Below, in pieces: positions 1-7,620 of a DNA stretch of 64,000 bases. The translations under genes were made by a program, and so were the position numbers. Origin of the DNA: Acidobacteriota bacterium. GTDB taxonomy: Bacteria > Acidobacteriota > Holophagae > Acanthopleuribacterales > Acanthopleuribacteraceae. Location of the stretch: positions 1 to 64,000 of the forward strand of contig PDUC01000035.1 in NCBI GenBank assembly GCA_002747255.1, written 5' to 3'. The notes beneath the pieces were generated by a model that did not search any database, had not been told where the DNA came from, and saw nothing but the letters and a program-made list of their open reading frames with translations. Every line of letters begins with the position of its first letter. The stretch's first letter is position 1.

Positions 1-129
1 AGGTTATTAAAAGCCGCAGATATTACATTGCCATGCGCCTTTCCAAAGGTGGAAGCCAATGTACACACTAAGAAAAAGCTGAATAAAATCCGTAAATAAC
101 TGATTTTAGGACAATTATTTCTTATTTTT
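1..129 (-). other. Possible start of a secreted-protein gene running off the window edge
   Basis: On the minus strand one open frame from about position 129 down to 1 reads as a good export signal: a basic stretch, a hydrophobic core ending VCTLAS, then a small-residue cleavage region (KAHG). No ATG, GTG or TTG lies in this frame before the hydrophobic core. The nearest ATG (130-132) is in another frame and meets a stop after five codons (MKNKK). Either a single-base shift lies in the A-rich start or this is a decayed gene. The product is unknown because only about 40 codons are visible. Confidence 0.25.
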
Positions 130-183
130 CATAACAATTTTCCGGAAGATCCGTTCCAAAGTGTCGGCCGCAAATCGGTCATT

Positions 184-1218
184 TCAGCAAGAACGTATTG
201 CAGACGTGCACGAAGAGGGGCTTTCCACTTGAGAGGAAAGGGCTTTGCTTTTAAGTGAAACGATGTTGTTTGGGTTCAGTGAACGGGAGCCATCCCATCG
301 GTAGCATGTCAGCGTTCCTTCTGGGTAATAAACACCCGCATCCAGGCACGCAACATTCTCCTGTTTGATGGGTGTCCCGGAAGTGTCCGCGTAGTGGCCG
401 AAAAACACGGGTTTTTCACTTTTTAAATATCCGTTGGTCTTGAGCTGACGACGTGTCTTGTCATCGAGACTCCTGAAGGCCGATTTGCCGATTTCTGCCT
501 TGGTAAAGGTCAATTCGTTTAGAAGAGAGTTTTGTCGCGGCTCCACCCACCATTTCAAGCGCATGCTGTTTCGGATATGGCCATCGGAGTCTTTAAAGCG
601 GTACTTGTCAGGAAGTTCCAATTCGGGACCTTTCAGCAGTATTTCAATGGCATCCTGTTCCTGGCCTTTTTTAGCGGACTTTTGCAAGAAGGACTCTGTG
701 AGGCGGAGATCTTCACCCAGTTGTTTGGTCACGAAGTCAATCCATGACTGACTCCAGCAGGCGTGGATTGCCCTGAATTCTGAAGTTTCAAAAAACAATG
801 GTAAGGACAGCATCCATTGGAGCCATTGTTCTACAGGCTCCTTGTTGTGCGTCAACTGCTTGATGGTTTCTCTTGTCTGACCGCAGTTTTTAGGGCTGTG
901 TTCTCTTAGGAAACTCCCGTTGGCATCTGTTTTGTGCATGCAAATAAAGTTGTATTCGTGGTTGCCCAACAGACCCACGGCCTGACCGCTGTCAATCATG
1001 TTCCTGACTAAATGCAGGGTTTCTGCGATCTCTGGGCCCCGGTCAATGTAGTCACCCAGGAAAAGCACTTTTCTGCTTGGGTGTGCATAGGTTTGGCCTG
1101 AGTTTTGATAACCCATGGCCTGTAACAGTTTGTGGAGTTCTGAGGCGTGTCCGTGAATGTCGCCAATGATATCGTAAATAAGATGCTCCCGAAAATGTTT
1201 TTTTTCAACAGTGTTCAT
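184..1218 (-). CDS. PPP-family metallophosphoesterase (calcineurin-like)
   Basis: A 344-residue cytosolic protein with the complete dinuclear-metal signature of the serine/threonine phosphatase and ApaH superfamily: GDIHG at residues 19-23, GDYIDRGP at 55-62 and GNHE at 85-88, then later metal-binding histidines in the IHACWS segment (about 150) and in FFGHY (about 273). The family hydrolyses phosphate esters, either phosphoproteins or dinucleoside polyphosphates. The sequence alone does not decide the substrate, and the long middle insert differs from the short ApaH form. The gene stands alone; it is divergent from the TPR gene at 1620. A composite inverted repeat lies just upstream (1239-1273). 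There is no signal peptide. Confidence is high for fold and catalysis, low for substrate. Confidence 0.85.
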   Translation of the reverse strand: MNTVEKKHFREHLIYDIIGDIHGHASELHKLLQAMGYQNSGQTYAHPSRKVLFLGDYIDRGPEIAETLHLVRNMIDSGQAVGLLGNHEYNFICMHKTDANGSFLREHSPKNCGQTRETIKQLTHNKEPVEQWLQWMLSLPLFFETSEFRAIHACWSQSWIDFVTKQLGEDLRLTESFLQKSAKKGQEQDAIEILLKGPELELPDKYRFKDSDGHIRNSMRLKWWVEPRQNSLLNELTFTKAEIGKSAFRSLDDKTRRQLKTNGYLKSEKPVFFGHYADTSGTPIKQENVACLDAGVYYPEGTLTCYRWDGSRSLNPNNIVSLKSKALSSQVESPSSCTSAIRSC

Positions 1219-1238
1219 TCTGCTATATAAAGAGATCG

Positions 1239-1273
1239 TACAGCATATGGACAGTCGCTTTGACTGTGCTGTA
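1239..1273. promoter_or_regulatory. Composite inverted repeat upstream of the phosphoesterase gene
   Basis: Two nested perfect inverted repeats are visible: TACAGC (1239-1244) with GCTGTA (1268-1273), and ACAGTC (1251-1256) with GACTGT (1262-1267) around a 5-base centre. The site sits 21 bases upstream of the minus-strand start at 1218. It could be an operator, or a 5'-UTR hairpin of that gene. No factor can be named. Confidence 0.4.
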
Positions 1274-1339
1274 TAAATGTCCCTGAATGCTGTGATCGAG
1301 TTTTACATAAAAGCGGAAGGAGTGAGGGATGCTTTAAAT

Positions 1340-1420
1340 AGGTGGGCATGTAAAGGTGGGCTTAAAAAAGGTAGGCAATAAAAGGTGGGATTATAAAAGG
1401 TAGGCTTGTATAGAGGTAGG
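1340..1420. repeat. Six-copy short direct repeat, consensus AGGTRGG
   Basis: The heptamer AGGTGGG or AGGTAGG starts at 1340, 1354, 1369, 1383, 1398 and 1414, so the period is 14-16 bases. Spacers are A/T-rich (TTAAAAA-like). It lies in the 400-base divergent gap between the phosphoesterase and the TPR gene. The rest of that gap holds only the promoter-like element at 1551 and the inverted repeat at 1239. No reading frame of substance is present. Confidence 0.6.
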
Positions 1421-1550
1421 ATTGCATCCCTCTCCGGATAAACCGGTTGTAGACATTATAACTCTCGATGATCTAGAACGCAACACCGTATGTGCATCAC
1501 ATGAAGCAGGAACAACTTTTTAAGACCCCTGGGTTCAAGGGTACATAAGC

Positions 1551-1579
1551 TTGACATAACCTATTATTTTTAATTAAAC
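1551..1579 (+). promoter_or_regulatory. Candidate sigma-70 promoter for the TPR gene
   Basis: A perfect TTGACA (1551-1556) is followed after 17 bases by TTAAAC (1574-1579), a weak -10 match. The following A/T-rich stretch leads to the start at 1620. The -35 is convincing and the -10 is not. Confidence 0.4.
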
Positions 1580-1619
1580 TTGGCATGACAGAAGGAATGT
1601 GAAACTTCAGGAGAACGAA

Positions 1620-3485
1620 ATGGCCCAGGAAAATCATGTGGAAGATATTTACTTAAAGGGCATGATGGCATTTTCAAAAAAAGAATATCAAAAGGCCTAT
1701 ACATTTTGGAAAAAAGTTATCGAATTAGAGCCAGGCCACACGGAAGCACTGAAGGGAATTGAGAAACTGAAACGTTTGAGAAAGAAGAAAACGCCCAAGG
1801 AAGTTTTAGCGGAAATCAAGAAGCGATATGCAGCAGGAGACTACAGCCGCGCGTTAGAGTTATGTCAAATGCTTGTAGACCGATTTCCCGATAATCAGGA
1901 CTTAAAGGGTTTGAAAAAGAAAATAGCAAGCCGGATTGAGAGGGAAAGACAAGACGAATTGGTTTCCGCAAGCCAGGACGCGCTGGAATCCACCATGTAT
2001 TTTCAGGAACGGGCTGAGAAAACGAATTGGGAGCAGGAAGGACATGGAGAAGATGCACAGAATCCCGATGTTCAGCAGCTTATCCAACAAGGAGTAACGC
2101 TCTATGAGCTCAAGGACTACGCGCAGGCGCAAGCGATTTGGAAACAAGCCCTCCAATATGATCCAGGTAACAGGATTCTTCTGGGTTACCTTTCCGATGT
2201 AAGTCAGGTCATGCAATCGCAAGCCTCAGGTACTGTAAAAGATGAGGAAAGTGGAAAACCAAGCAAGGAAGAGCTCATTCAGATTTACAGTGAAGGCAAA
2301 GACCTGTATAAACAGAAAAAATACCGAGAAGCCCTGGAAAAATGGCAGTGTATTTTGGCTTTATATCCCGATCACAAGGAGACATTGCTCTGTGTTCAGC
2401 GAACAGAAGCGGCTATAAAGGAAGATGAAGGGCATCTTAAAGAGCTGGAGCGTGCAGAAGCCGCTTTTAAAGCTGGAGACTACACCGGGGCAGAGAGGAT
2501 TCTGTTACCCATTTTCATCAAAGCACCTCATTTGCAGGAAGTGCAAAAACTGAAAGACGCCATCGATGAGCGGAAAAAACAGATTCGTCAATTAAAAGAA
2601 CTTGAAATGGAGTCAGCATCTGCAGAGAAGGTTGCTATCGCCAGTGACGATGAGATTACCAAGTACTTTACACCGACTGAGGAAAGTGCGGGTTCTGCGG
2701 CAGCTTCTAAATCGCCCAAAATGGTCATGTCAGCGACAGAAATAGTGGAAGCGGAGCGGTCAAACCGAAATATGATATTCAGGTTACTAATTGTTGTCTT
2801 AGCCATTCTCATTGTGGCTGGCTGTTTTTTTATTTGGAAAAACCGGGCAGACTTCAGTCGTAAAATCATTGCAGATGCACCAGTGCAAGTGACTATTCCC
2901 AGAATGATTAAATGGTACTCCAATGAGGCCAGAATCAATGACTACATGGAAATAGCCGCAGAGTACAGCAGCCTTGGCGATTACTTTATGGCCTACTGTG
3001 CCTACGATAAGGTACTTCAACTTAAGGATAAGGCTATTGCTGATTTAAAAGATCAAAAAGATGCATTGGATGCTGTGTTTAAGGTTGAGTCGGCAGCTAA
3101 AATAGCGAAGGAAGAGAGAGAAAAGAGCCGCAAAAAGATTGTTTTAGAAGAGTTGGACAAGGCGGCGTTTGAAAGCATTCTTCAAGGATGGCAAGCAGAG
3201 AAGGCAGATGAAGTCATCCCTGTTTTGCGTGCAGCTTTAACGAGGGATTACGATGATTTGGAGCTTCGCGAATATCTGTCTAAAGCTGAAAGCCAAAAAG
3301 GTTTGATGCTGACTCAGGATCTGGGCACACTGGAAAAGGCTTTGGACTGTTTTAAACGGGCGGCTGTCTTGGGGCCTATAGGAAATAGAAATCGCGAACA
3401 CTTTAAGGTGATTCAGTTATTCTATACCAACTCAATTGACGATCACGAACGAAAGCAATGGTTCTTCCTTTTTACAGGAGATTGA
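1620..3485 (+). CDS. TPR-repeat protein with one central membrane helix
   Basis: The ATG at 1620 is preferred over an upstream GTG at 1599 because CAGGAG sits six bases before it; this gives 621 residues. The N-terminal 370 residues are a string of tetratricopeptide-like helical pairs (for example A-F-x-K-x-Y-x-x-A-x-x-x-W-x-K-V near residue 20, and further copies near 65, 165, 225 and 290). One hydrophobic helix spans about 385-408. The part after it is again helical with TPR-like segments. There is no signal peptide, so the first TPR block is probably cytosolic and the rest outside, anchored in the inner membrane. TPR blocks are protein-binding scaffolds; no partner is visible. The stop abuts the GTG start of the next gene, so the two are translationally coupled. 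The layout resembles the TPR-TM-TPR part of the protein at 54816-59093. Confidence 0.8.
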   Translation: MAQENHVEDIYLKGMMAFSKKEYQKAYTFWKKVIELEPGHTEALKGIEKLKRLRKKKTPKEVLAEIKKRYAAGDYSRALELCQMLVDRFPDNQDLKGLKKKIASRIERERQDELVSASQDALESTMYFQERAEKTNWEQEGHGEDAQNPDVQQLIQQGVTLYELKDYAQAQAIWKQALQYDPGNRILLGYLSDVSQVMQSQASGTVKDEESGKPSKEELIQIYSEGKDLYKQKKYREALEKWQCILALYPDHKETLLCVQRTEAAIKEDEGHLKELERAEAAFKAGDYTGAERILLPIFIKAPHLQEVQKLKDAIDERKKQIRQLKELEMESASAEKVAIASDDEITKYFTPTEESAGSAAASKSPKMVMSATEIVEAERSNRNMIFRLLIVVLAILIVAGCFFIWKNRADFSRKIIADAPVQVTIPRMIKWYSNEARINDYMEIAAEYSSLGDYFMAYCAYDKVLQLKDKAIADLKDQKDALDAVFKVESAAKIAKEEREKSRKKIVLEELDKAAFESILQGWQAEKADEVIPVLRAALTRDYDDLELREYLSKAESQKGLMLTQDLGTLEKALDCFKRAAVLGPIGNRNREHFKVIQLFYTNSIDDHERKQWFFLFTGD

Positions 3486-3486
3486 T

Positions 3487-4170
3487 GTGAACAAATGCTT
3501 CTGCTGCGGTGAAACCCTTTTAGAAACAGATGAACACTGTCGGAACTGTCGAATAGATCGCCGTGTTTTAAGGGAAATCGGAAATGTTCACACGAAACCA
3601 GCTTTTCTCTTCGGTAGTGTGGATTTTATGAACCCGGACGCAGGGAAAGAGACCCAAAAGACCCCATCTTCCAGCGTAAAACAGGTCCAAGAACCTGTGG
3701 TAAAGGCCACCTCAGAAGCTTTGATAAAATCTTTAAAAAAAACATCGAAAGAACCTATAGAAAAACCGCTGGTAAAACCAAAACCCAAAAGGCAGAAGCA
3801 AAAAATAGAGGAAGCTTCTTTTGGGGACAAGGCCATTGAATTTCGCGATACAGGGTTGCAGACCTTAGTTAAAGCGGTTGAGAAAAAAGAAGCAGAGGCA
3901 AACGGTTTTTCCAAAAATCCGGATCGCAGCAGGTCGCTCTTAAAACAGATCTTTTCCATTGTTCTGGACTTTGTCTTTCTGGTGTTTTTGAACTCTTTGG
4001 TTACGTTGGTTGCCAGCTACCAGACTGCCAGACCTTTTAATGTTCTCTATGTTTATAGTCTCATACCCATGTTGCTGGCACACTGCGCAATTTCAGCTGT
4101 CTTGTTTGCACTTTTCATTCAGTATTTTGGACATTCTCCCGGAACCCTGATTGTGAAAAAATCGGATTAA
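3487..4170 (+). CDS. Zinc-ribbon membrane protein, RDD-like C-terminus
   Basis: The GTG at 3487 is the likely start: an ACAGGAG ribosome site lies about seven bases upstream inside the end of the preceding gene, and the longer frame would overlap that gene. The 227-residue product begins with two close cysteine pairs (CFCCGE at 4-9 and CRNCR about 12 residues later), a short zinc ribbon. A lysine- and proline-rich, probably disordered linker follows. The last 80 residues contain two hydrophobic helices and end with GHSPGTLIVKKS, which resembles the TPGK-motif end of RDD-family membrane proteins. Coupling with the TPR protein suggests that both act in one membrane complex. The function is unknown; the RDD assignment is tentative. 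Confidence 0.7.
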   Translation: MNKCFCCGETLLETDEHCRNCRIDRRVLREIGNVHTKPAFLFGSVDFMNPDAGKETQKTPSSSVKQVQEPVVKATSEALIKSLKKTSKEPIEKPLVKPKPKRQKQKIEEASFGDKAIEFRDTGLQTLVKAVEKKEAEANGFSKNPDRSRSLLKQIFSIVLDFVFLVFLNSLVTLVASYQTARPFNVLYVYSLIPMLLAHCAISAVLFALFIQYFGHSPGTLIVKKSD

Positions 4171-4318
4171 GCAGGTGAATACCGATTGACACATTTATAT
4201 ACAATTCAGGGTTAAACTTACATCTATTGAACTCTTTTTAAGAATCCATGTGAATTTAAACTTTCAAGGAGAGCACTCTTGTAATCCTGCGGTTTTTTTT
4301 ATCGCGTGAAAACCAATG

Positions 4319-4350
4319 GCCGCTTTATAGCGGCTCCTATTACCGTGTTT
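4319..4350 (+). terminator. Possible terminator hairpin after the zinc-ribbon gene
   Basis: GCCGC (4319-4323) pairs with GCGGC (4330-4334) across a 6-base loop. A T5 run follows only after another 11 bases. It lies between convergent genes. The distance to the T-run makes it weak. Confidence 0.35.
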
Positions 4351-4377
4351 TTGGAGTGTGTTATGGTTCAGTCGACC

Positions 4378-5613
4378 TTATTTAACTATATCCGAGGCGA
4401 AAACAAAGGAAATGCCTTGAGCCTTGAGTGCGGGTAGTTTGTCTTTAATGGCTGCCATGGTACTCGGGTACGGGTGCCCAATTGCAACAGCAAAGCCCTG
4501 TTTCTTGGCCGTTGAAACCGTTTTAGCTATTTGCTTCACCGTAAAATCGTAGCTCATGGTTGCATCGAGGAAAACATCTCTTTCAGCACAGCGAATACCT
4601 TGAGCTTTCGCTGTTTGGTACGCGATAGTGGATGCATGTGTTCTTGAATCAATAAAGAACAGGTTCTTTTCCTTGATTGTTTGGACGAGCGAAGGCATGA
4701 GTTTTTTTGAAGCGGTTATTCTGGAACCCATGTGATTGTTGACACCCGTTACATGCGGTACCTGTCGGAGAGCCTCGCTGAGCGTTTCCTGTGCTTTCAG
4801 GGGTGTAAACGAAGAAAATATAGCACCTGCTCCTGGATTGGCCACCGGGAAATTGGTCGGTTCCATTGGCATGTGGAGCATTACTTCATAGTGATTTTTA
4901 TGAAGCTCGTTGGCGCAAGTTTTGGTGTACCTTTGAAATGGCAAGATGGCAAAAGTAATGGGAATATGTATGCCGGTTAAATCAGAGAGAGCACTGTAGG
5001 GCTTCATGCCAACGTCATCGATAATAATTGCCACACGAGGACCATCGTAAGATTCCCAATAGGTAGAAGCGGGCGGTTCTTCTACCGGGTCGGGAGATTG
5101 AGCTTTTGCAGGTTTTGGTTTCCTGATGACTTTGGGCTTTTTGGCTTTTTTTTGTTTTTTGAGTGAAAGGATCAGCTTCATGTAGGGTTGTTCATTTTGT
5201 GAAAGCGTAATCAATTGCATCAACTGGCTTTTGACTGTTTTTTCTTTTCCAATGTTGACTTCAACGTTTTGCGATTCTGCTAAATGCTTCAGAGCTTTAA
5301 TGATACATTTTTTTTGTTTTCTCGTGACATGGGCTTTCCAGTGTTCCGTTTCGTTTTTAAGAGAAAACGTTTCAAGATCTGATCCCAATTGAACATCGGC
5401 CGCCAGTAAAATGCTCTCAATAGCAATAAGCTGGTTGGGGCTCTCTTTTTGGTGAGGCGGCAACAACAGGTTTTTGTATTTATAGATGGCGATTGCTGCT
5501 GCCGCGAGAATAGCCAGTGTTAAAAGAAATAGAAAGAGCTTTCTACCTAGGGAACGGGTTTTCTTTTTTCTCGTTTTCCGCTTTTTGGTTGTTCTTTTTT
5601 TGGTAGCTGCCAT
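4378..5613 (-). CDS. Divergent polysaccharide deacetylase, YibQ family
   Basis: 411 residues. The N-terminus is very basic (KKRTTKKRKTRKKK), then a membrane helix at about 24-46, then a charged linker. From about residue 190 comes a (beta/alpha)-barrel with PRVAIIIDDVG, LHMPMEP, NNHMGS, FIDSRTHA and AIGHPYPST, the signature of the divergent polysaccharide deacetylase 2 group (YibQ/DUF610). The family belongs to the carbohydrate esterase 4-like fold and is thought to act on envelope glycans; its real substrate is not established. The protein is probably anchored in the inner membrane with the enzyme in the periplasm. The ATG lies one base after the rfbC stop, so the two genes form an operon. 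Confidence 0.85.
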   Translation of the reverse strand: MAATKKRTTKKRKTRKKKTRSLGRKLFLFLLTLAILAAAAIAIYKYKNLLLPPHQKESPNQLIAIESILLAADVQLGSDLETFSLKNETEHWKAHVTRKQKKCIIKALKHLAESQNVEVNIGKEKTVKSQLMQLITLSQNEQPYMKLILSLKKQKKAKKPKVIRKPKPAKAQSPDPVEEPPASTYWESYDGPRVAIIIDDVGMKPYSALSDLTGIHIPITFAILPFQRYTKTCANELHKNHYEVMLHMPMEPTNFPVANPGAGAIFSSFTPLKAQETLSEALRQVPHVTGVNNHMGSRITASKKLMPSLVQTIKEKNLFFIDSRTHASTIAYQTAKAQGIRCAERDVFLDATMSYDFTVKQIAKTVSTAKKQGFAVAIGHPYPSTMAAIKDKLPALKAQGISFVFASDIVK

Positions 5614-5614
5614 G

Positions 5615-6190
5615 TCAACTCATCGATGTATTAAAAATAAAAAAATTCTCTTCGGGGTGTTCTGACAGCAGAGGGTGTTTTTCATCTCGTGAACTGAGGA
5701 GTGGGTTATCTATTGGCCAGTCGATGTCAATTTCAGGGTCAGACCACAAAATACCCCTTTCATGCTGGGGCGCATAGTAGTCAGAACATTTGTACAGTAT
5801 TTCTGCTGTATCGCTCAGCACTTGAAATCCATGGGCGAAGCCTTTTGGAATCAGAAATTGCTTTTGGTTTTCTGCGGAGAGTACGATGCTTTCCCACTGG
5901 CCGAATGTGGGGGATCCCAAGCGAATATCGACCGCTACATCGAAAATTTCACCGGATAAAACACGTACCAGCTTATCCTGAGCCTGATTGATTTGGTAGT
6001 GGAGACCGCGCAAAGTGCCCTTACTTGAGAAACTCTGGTTGTCTTGTACAAAATCCATAGTCAAGCCGCTTCGTGAGAAATGTTCATGATGGTAGGCTTC
6101 AAAGAAATAACCCCTGGGATCTCTATGGACTGTGGGAATAACTGTTACCAAGCCCTGAATGTTTCCTTTTACAAATTTCATGATATTCAT
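5615..6190 (-). CDS. rfbC: dTDP-4-dehydrorhamnose 3,5-epimerase
   Basis: 191 residues, the usual length for RmlC/RfbC. Recognisable stretches are PTVHRDPRGYFFEAYH, FVQDNQSFS, the catalytic-histidine strand GTLRGLHYQ, VRVLSGEIFDVAVDIR, IPKGFAHGF and the late Y-x-Y-like segment. The enzyme epimerises C3 and C5 of dTDP-4-keto-6-deoxyglucose in dTDP-L-rhamnose synthesis in the cytosol. The other rml genes (A, B, D) are not next to it. A second in-frame ATG three codons in (6181) could also be the start. It is followed after one base by the YibQ-like gene, which suggests a shared role in surface polysaccharide biosynthesis. Confidence 0.93.
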   Translation of the reverse strand: MNIMKFVKGNIQGLVTVIPTVHRDPRGYFFEAYHHEHFSRSGLTMDFVQDNQSFSSKGTLRGLHYQINQAQDKLVRVLSGEIFDVAVDIRLGSPTFGQWESIVLSAENQKQFLIPKGFAHGFQVLSDTAEILYKCSDYYAPQHERGILWSDPEIDIDWPIDNPLLSSRDEKHPLLSEHPEENFFIFNTSMS

Positions 6191-6376
6191 CCATTTTATT
6201 GTAGAAAAGAGGACCGGTTCTGTGTCGTTTTACTCTTCAGGCAGTAAATCACAGTTTGTCCTTTGGAGAAGATATTTTAGCAGAAAAAATGTGCTATGTC
6301 TCGAATTGCCTATGGCCGTAAGTCCGGTTTCGTTTTCCTTTTGGTTCATTACGAACGCAGACCCCCCTTTTTTTTG

Positions 6377-6404
6377 TTGAAATAGAGCAACACGCTTTTA
6401 TAAT
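6377..6404 (+). promoter_or_regulatory. Sigma-70 promoter for the LolA-like gene
   Basis: TTGAAA (6377-6382), a 16-base spacer and a perfect TATAAT (6399-6404). The start codon follows at 6427 behind a G-rich ribosome site. Confidence 0.75.
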
Positions 6405-6426
6405 TGAACTGGCTTTGGGGGGCACA

Positions 6427-7164
6427 ATGAAAAAAACACCTTTTCTCGTTCTATTTGGTTTGGCTGCTATATTTGGTCAAACTCAAACCAGTTTAGATTC
6501 CGTACTCGCAAATTATTACAAGGCGTTGGGCGGACTGGATAAGTTGAATGCCGTCAAGACCATGCGTGTGGAAGGTAAATCGATCCTGCCGAAGATGAAT
6601 TTGGGGGTCGACATGATACTTTATGTCTCGAAACCCAATAAATTCAGAGTGGAAACGGTTTCCCACGGGATGAAATCTATTAAGGCCTATGATGGTAGAA
6701 TTGTTTGGACGAAGAACGGAAACCAGGATGCAATCGCTTATAGTGAACAGATTTCCAAAGTGATGAAATCGGAAATGGACTTGGAAGGGCCGCTTGTAAA
6801 TTGGAAAGCCAAAGGAAATGATCTGAAGTATTTAGGTACTGAGATTGTAGAGGGCGTGGCTGCCCATAAAATCAAAGTACTCGAGTACACGGGAAGAGAA
6901 TACGTTTATTATCTGCATCCAGAGACCTATCTTCCGCTTTTGTTTGTCATGACAAGAGCAGAAGACCAACGCACTCCGCTTATGTCAACACAAATTGTAG
7001 AGTATGCGGACGTTAAAGGGTTAAAGTTCCCCGCCATTTTAAAGTTAACGGATAAACACGGTAACTTGGTGATATCGACTTTATTCGAAAAATACGAACT
7101 GGATGGTCCAGTGGAATCTCAACTATTTGAATTTCCAGATGCTAAAGAGAAAGCATTTCATTGA
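6427..7164 (+). CDS. LolA-like exported outer-membrane lipoprotein-sorting protein
   Basis: The ATG at 6427 is chosen because it directly opens a signal peptide (MKKTPFLVLFGLAAIFGQ) and follows GGGGGG; the upstream TTG lies too close to the promoter. The product has 245 residues. After export it has the repeating beta-strand pattern of LolA/LolB-like proteins: VLANYYKALGG, MRVEGK, PNKFRVE, KAYDGRIVW, YYLHPETYLPL, FPAILKL. The fold is a half-barrel that binds lipid or lipoprotein acyl chains in the periplasm. Many such paralogues are of unknown cargo and this is not the canonical lolA. The gene is monocistronic, with a strong promoter just upstream. Confidence 0.7.
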   Translation: MKKTPFLVLFGLAAIFGQTQTSLDSVLANYYKALGGLDKLNAVKTMRVEGKSILPKMNLGVDMILYVSKPNKFRVETVSHGMKSIKAYDGRIVWTKNGNQDAIAYSEQISKVMKSEMDLEGPLVNWKAKGNDLKYLGTEIVEGVAAHKIKVLEYTGREYVYYLHPETYLPLLFVMTRAEDQRTPLMSTQIVEYADVKGLKFPAILKLTDKHGNLVISTLFEKYELDGPVESQLFEFPDAKEKAFH

Positions 7165-7218
7165 CTCATCTGTAAACAAAGGTCCGTTAAAAAAGCAGCA
7201 TATTCCAAAATAAACCGC

Positions 7219-7247
7219 TTGACACGGAAAAAGTGAACAACTAGAAT
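7219..7247 (+). promoter_or_regulatory. Strong sigma-70 promoter for rpmB
   Basis: A perfect TTGACA (7219-7224), a 17-base spacer and TAGAAT (7242-7247). Transcription would begin near 7254, which rules out the long reading frame beginning at 7248 and supports the start at 7287. Confidence 0.85.
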
Positions 7248-7286
7248 GTGACTCCGTTTGCAGATAAACGGGGAAAGGAGCGTATC

Positions 7287-7526
7287 ATGTCTCGTGTATG
7301 TAAATTAACTGGAAAGCGACCGCTGAAGGGTAATAAAGTCGCGCACTCCAATAAAAAGACAAATAAGCACTATATGCCTAATATTGTTAAAAAGCGCATA
7401 TATGTTCCTGAACTCAAGCGTTTTGTCAGACTCAAGCTTTCCGCAAGGGCCCTGAAGTCCATTACAAGAAAGGGTCTGTTACCCTATTTGAAAAAACAGG
7501 GCCTGACTCTTAAAGATGTAACCTGA
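7287..7526 (+). CDS. rpmB: 50S ribosomal protein L28
   Basis: 79 residues, as usual for L28. It opens with SRVCKLTGKRPLKGNKVAHSN-type sequence, the standard L28 signature, and ends with the basic RLKLSARALKSI segment. It is a component of the large ribosomal subunit. The ATG at 7287 follows AAAGGAG by six bases. Only one cysteine remains in the N-terminal region, so this is the non-zinc form. The gene is a single transcription unit with its own consensus promoter (7219-7247) and a strong terminator directly after it; rpmG is not next to it. Confidence 0.95.
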   Translation: MSRVCKLTGKRPLKGNKVAHSNKKTNKHYMPNIVKKRIYVPELKRFVRLKLSARALKSITRKGLLPYLKKQGLTLKDVT

Positions 7527-7546
7527 GTTTCAGTTTGTTATTGAGG

Positions 7547-7577
7547 AAAAGCTTCGCTTTTGCGAAGCTTTTTTTTT
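7547..7577 (+). terminator. Rho-independent terminator of rpmB
   Basis: AAAAGCTTCGC (7547-7557) pairs perfectly with GCGAAGCTTTT (7562-7572) around a TTTT loop, followed by more T. It can also work for the convergent TlpA-like gene. Confidence 0.93.
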
Positions 7578-7620
7578 GGGTGCGTCCAAGCAGGCGCACA
7601 CACTTGCCTGATTGTGGATC

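Noticed and set aside
1340-1420. CRISPR array
   Set aside because: The repeat unit is only seven bases and the spacers are A/T-rich and similar, so it is not CRISPR; no cas gene is present.
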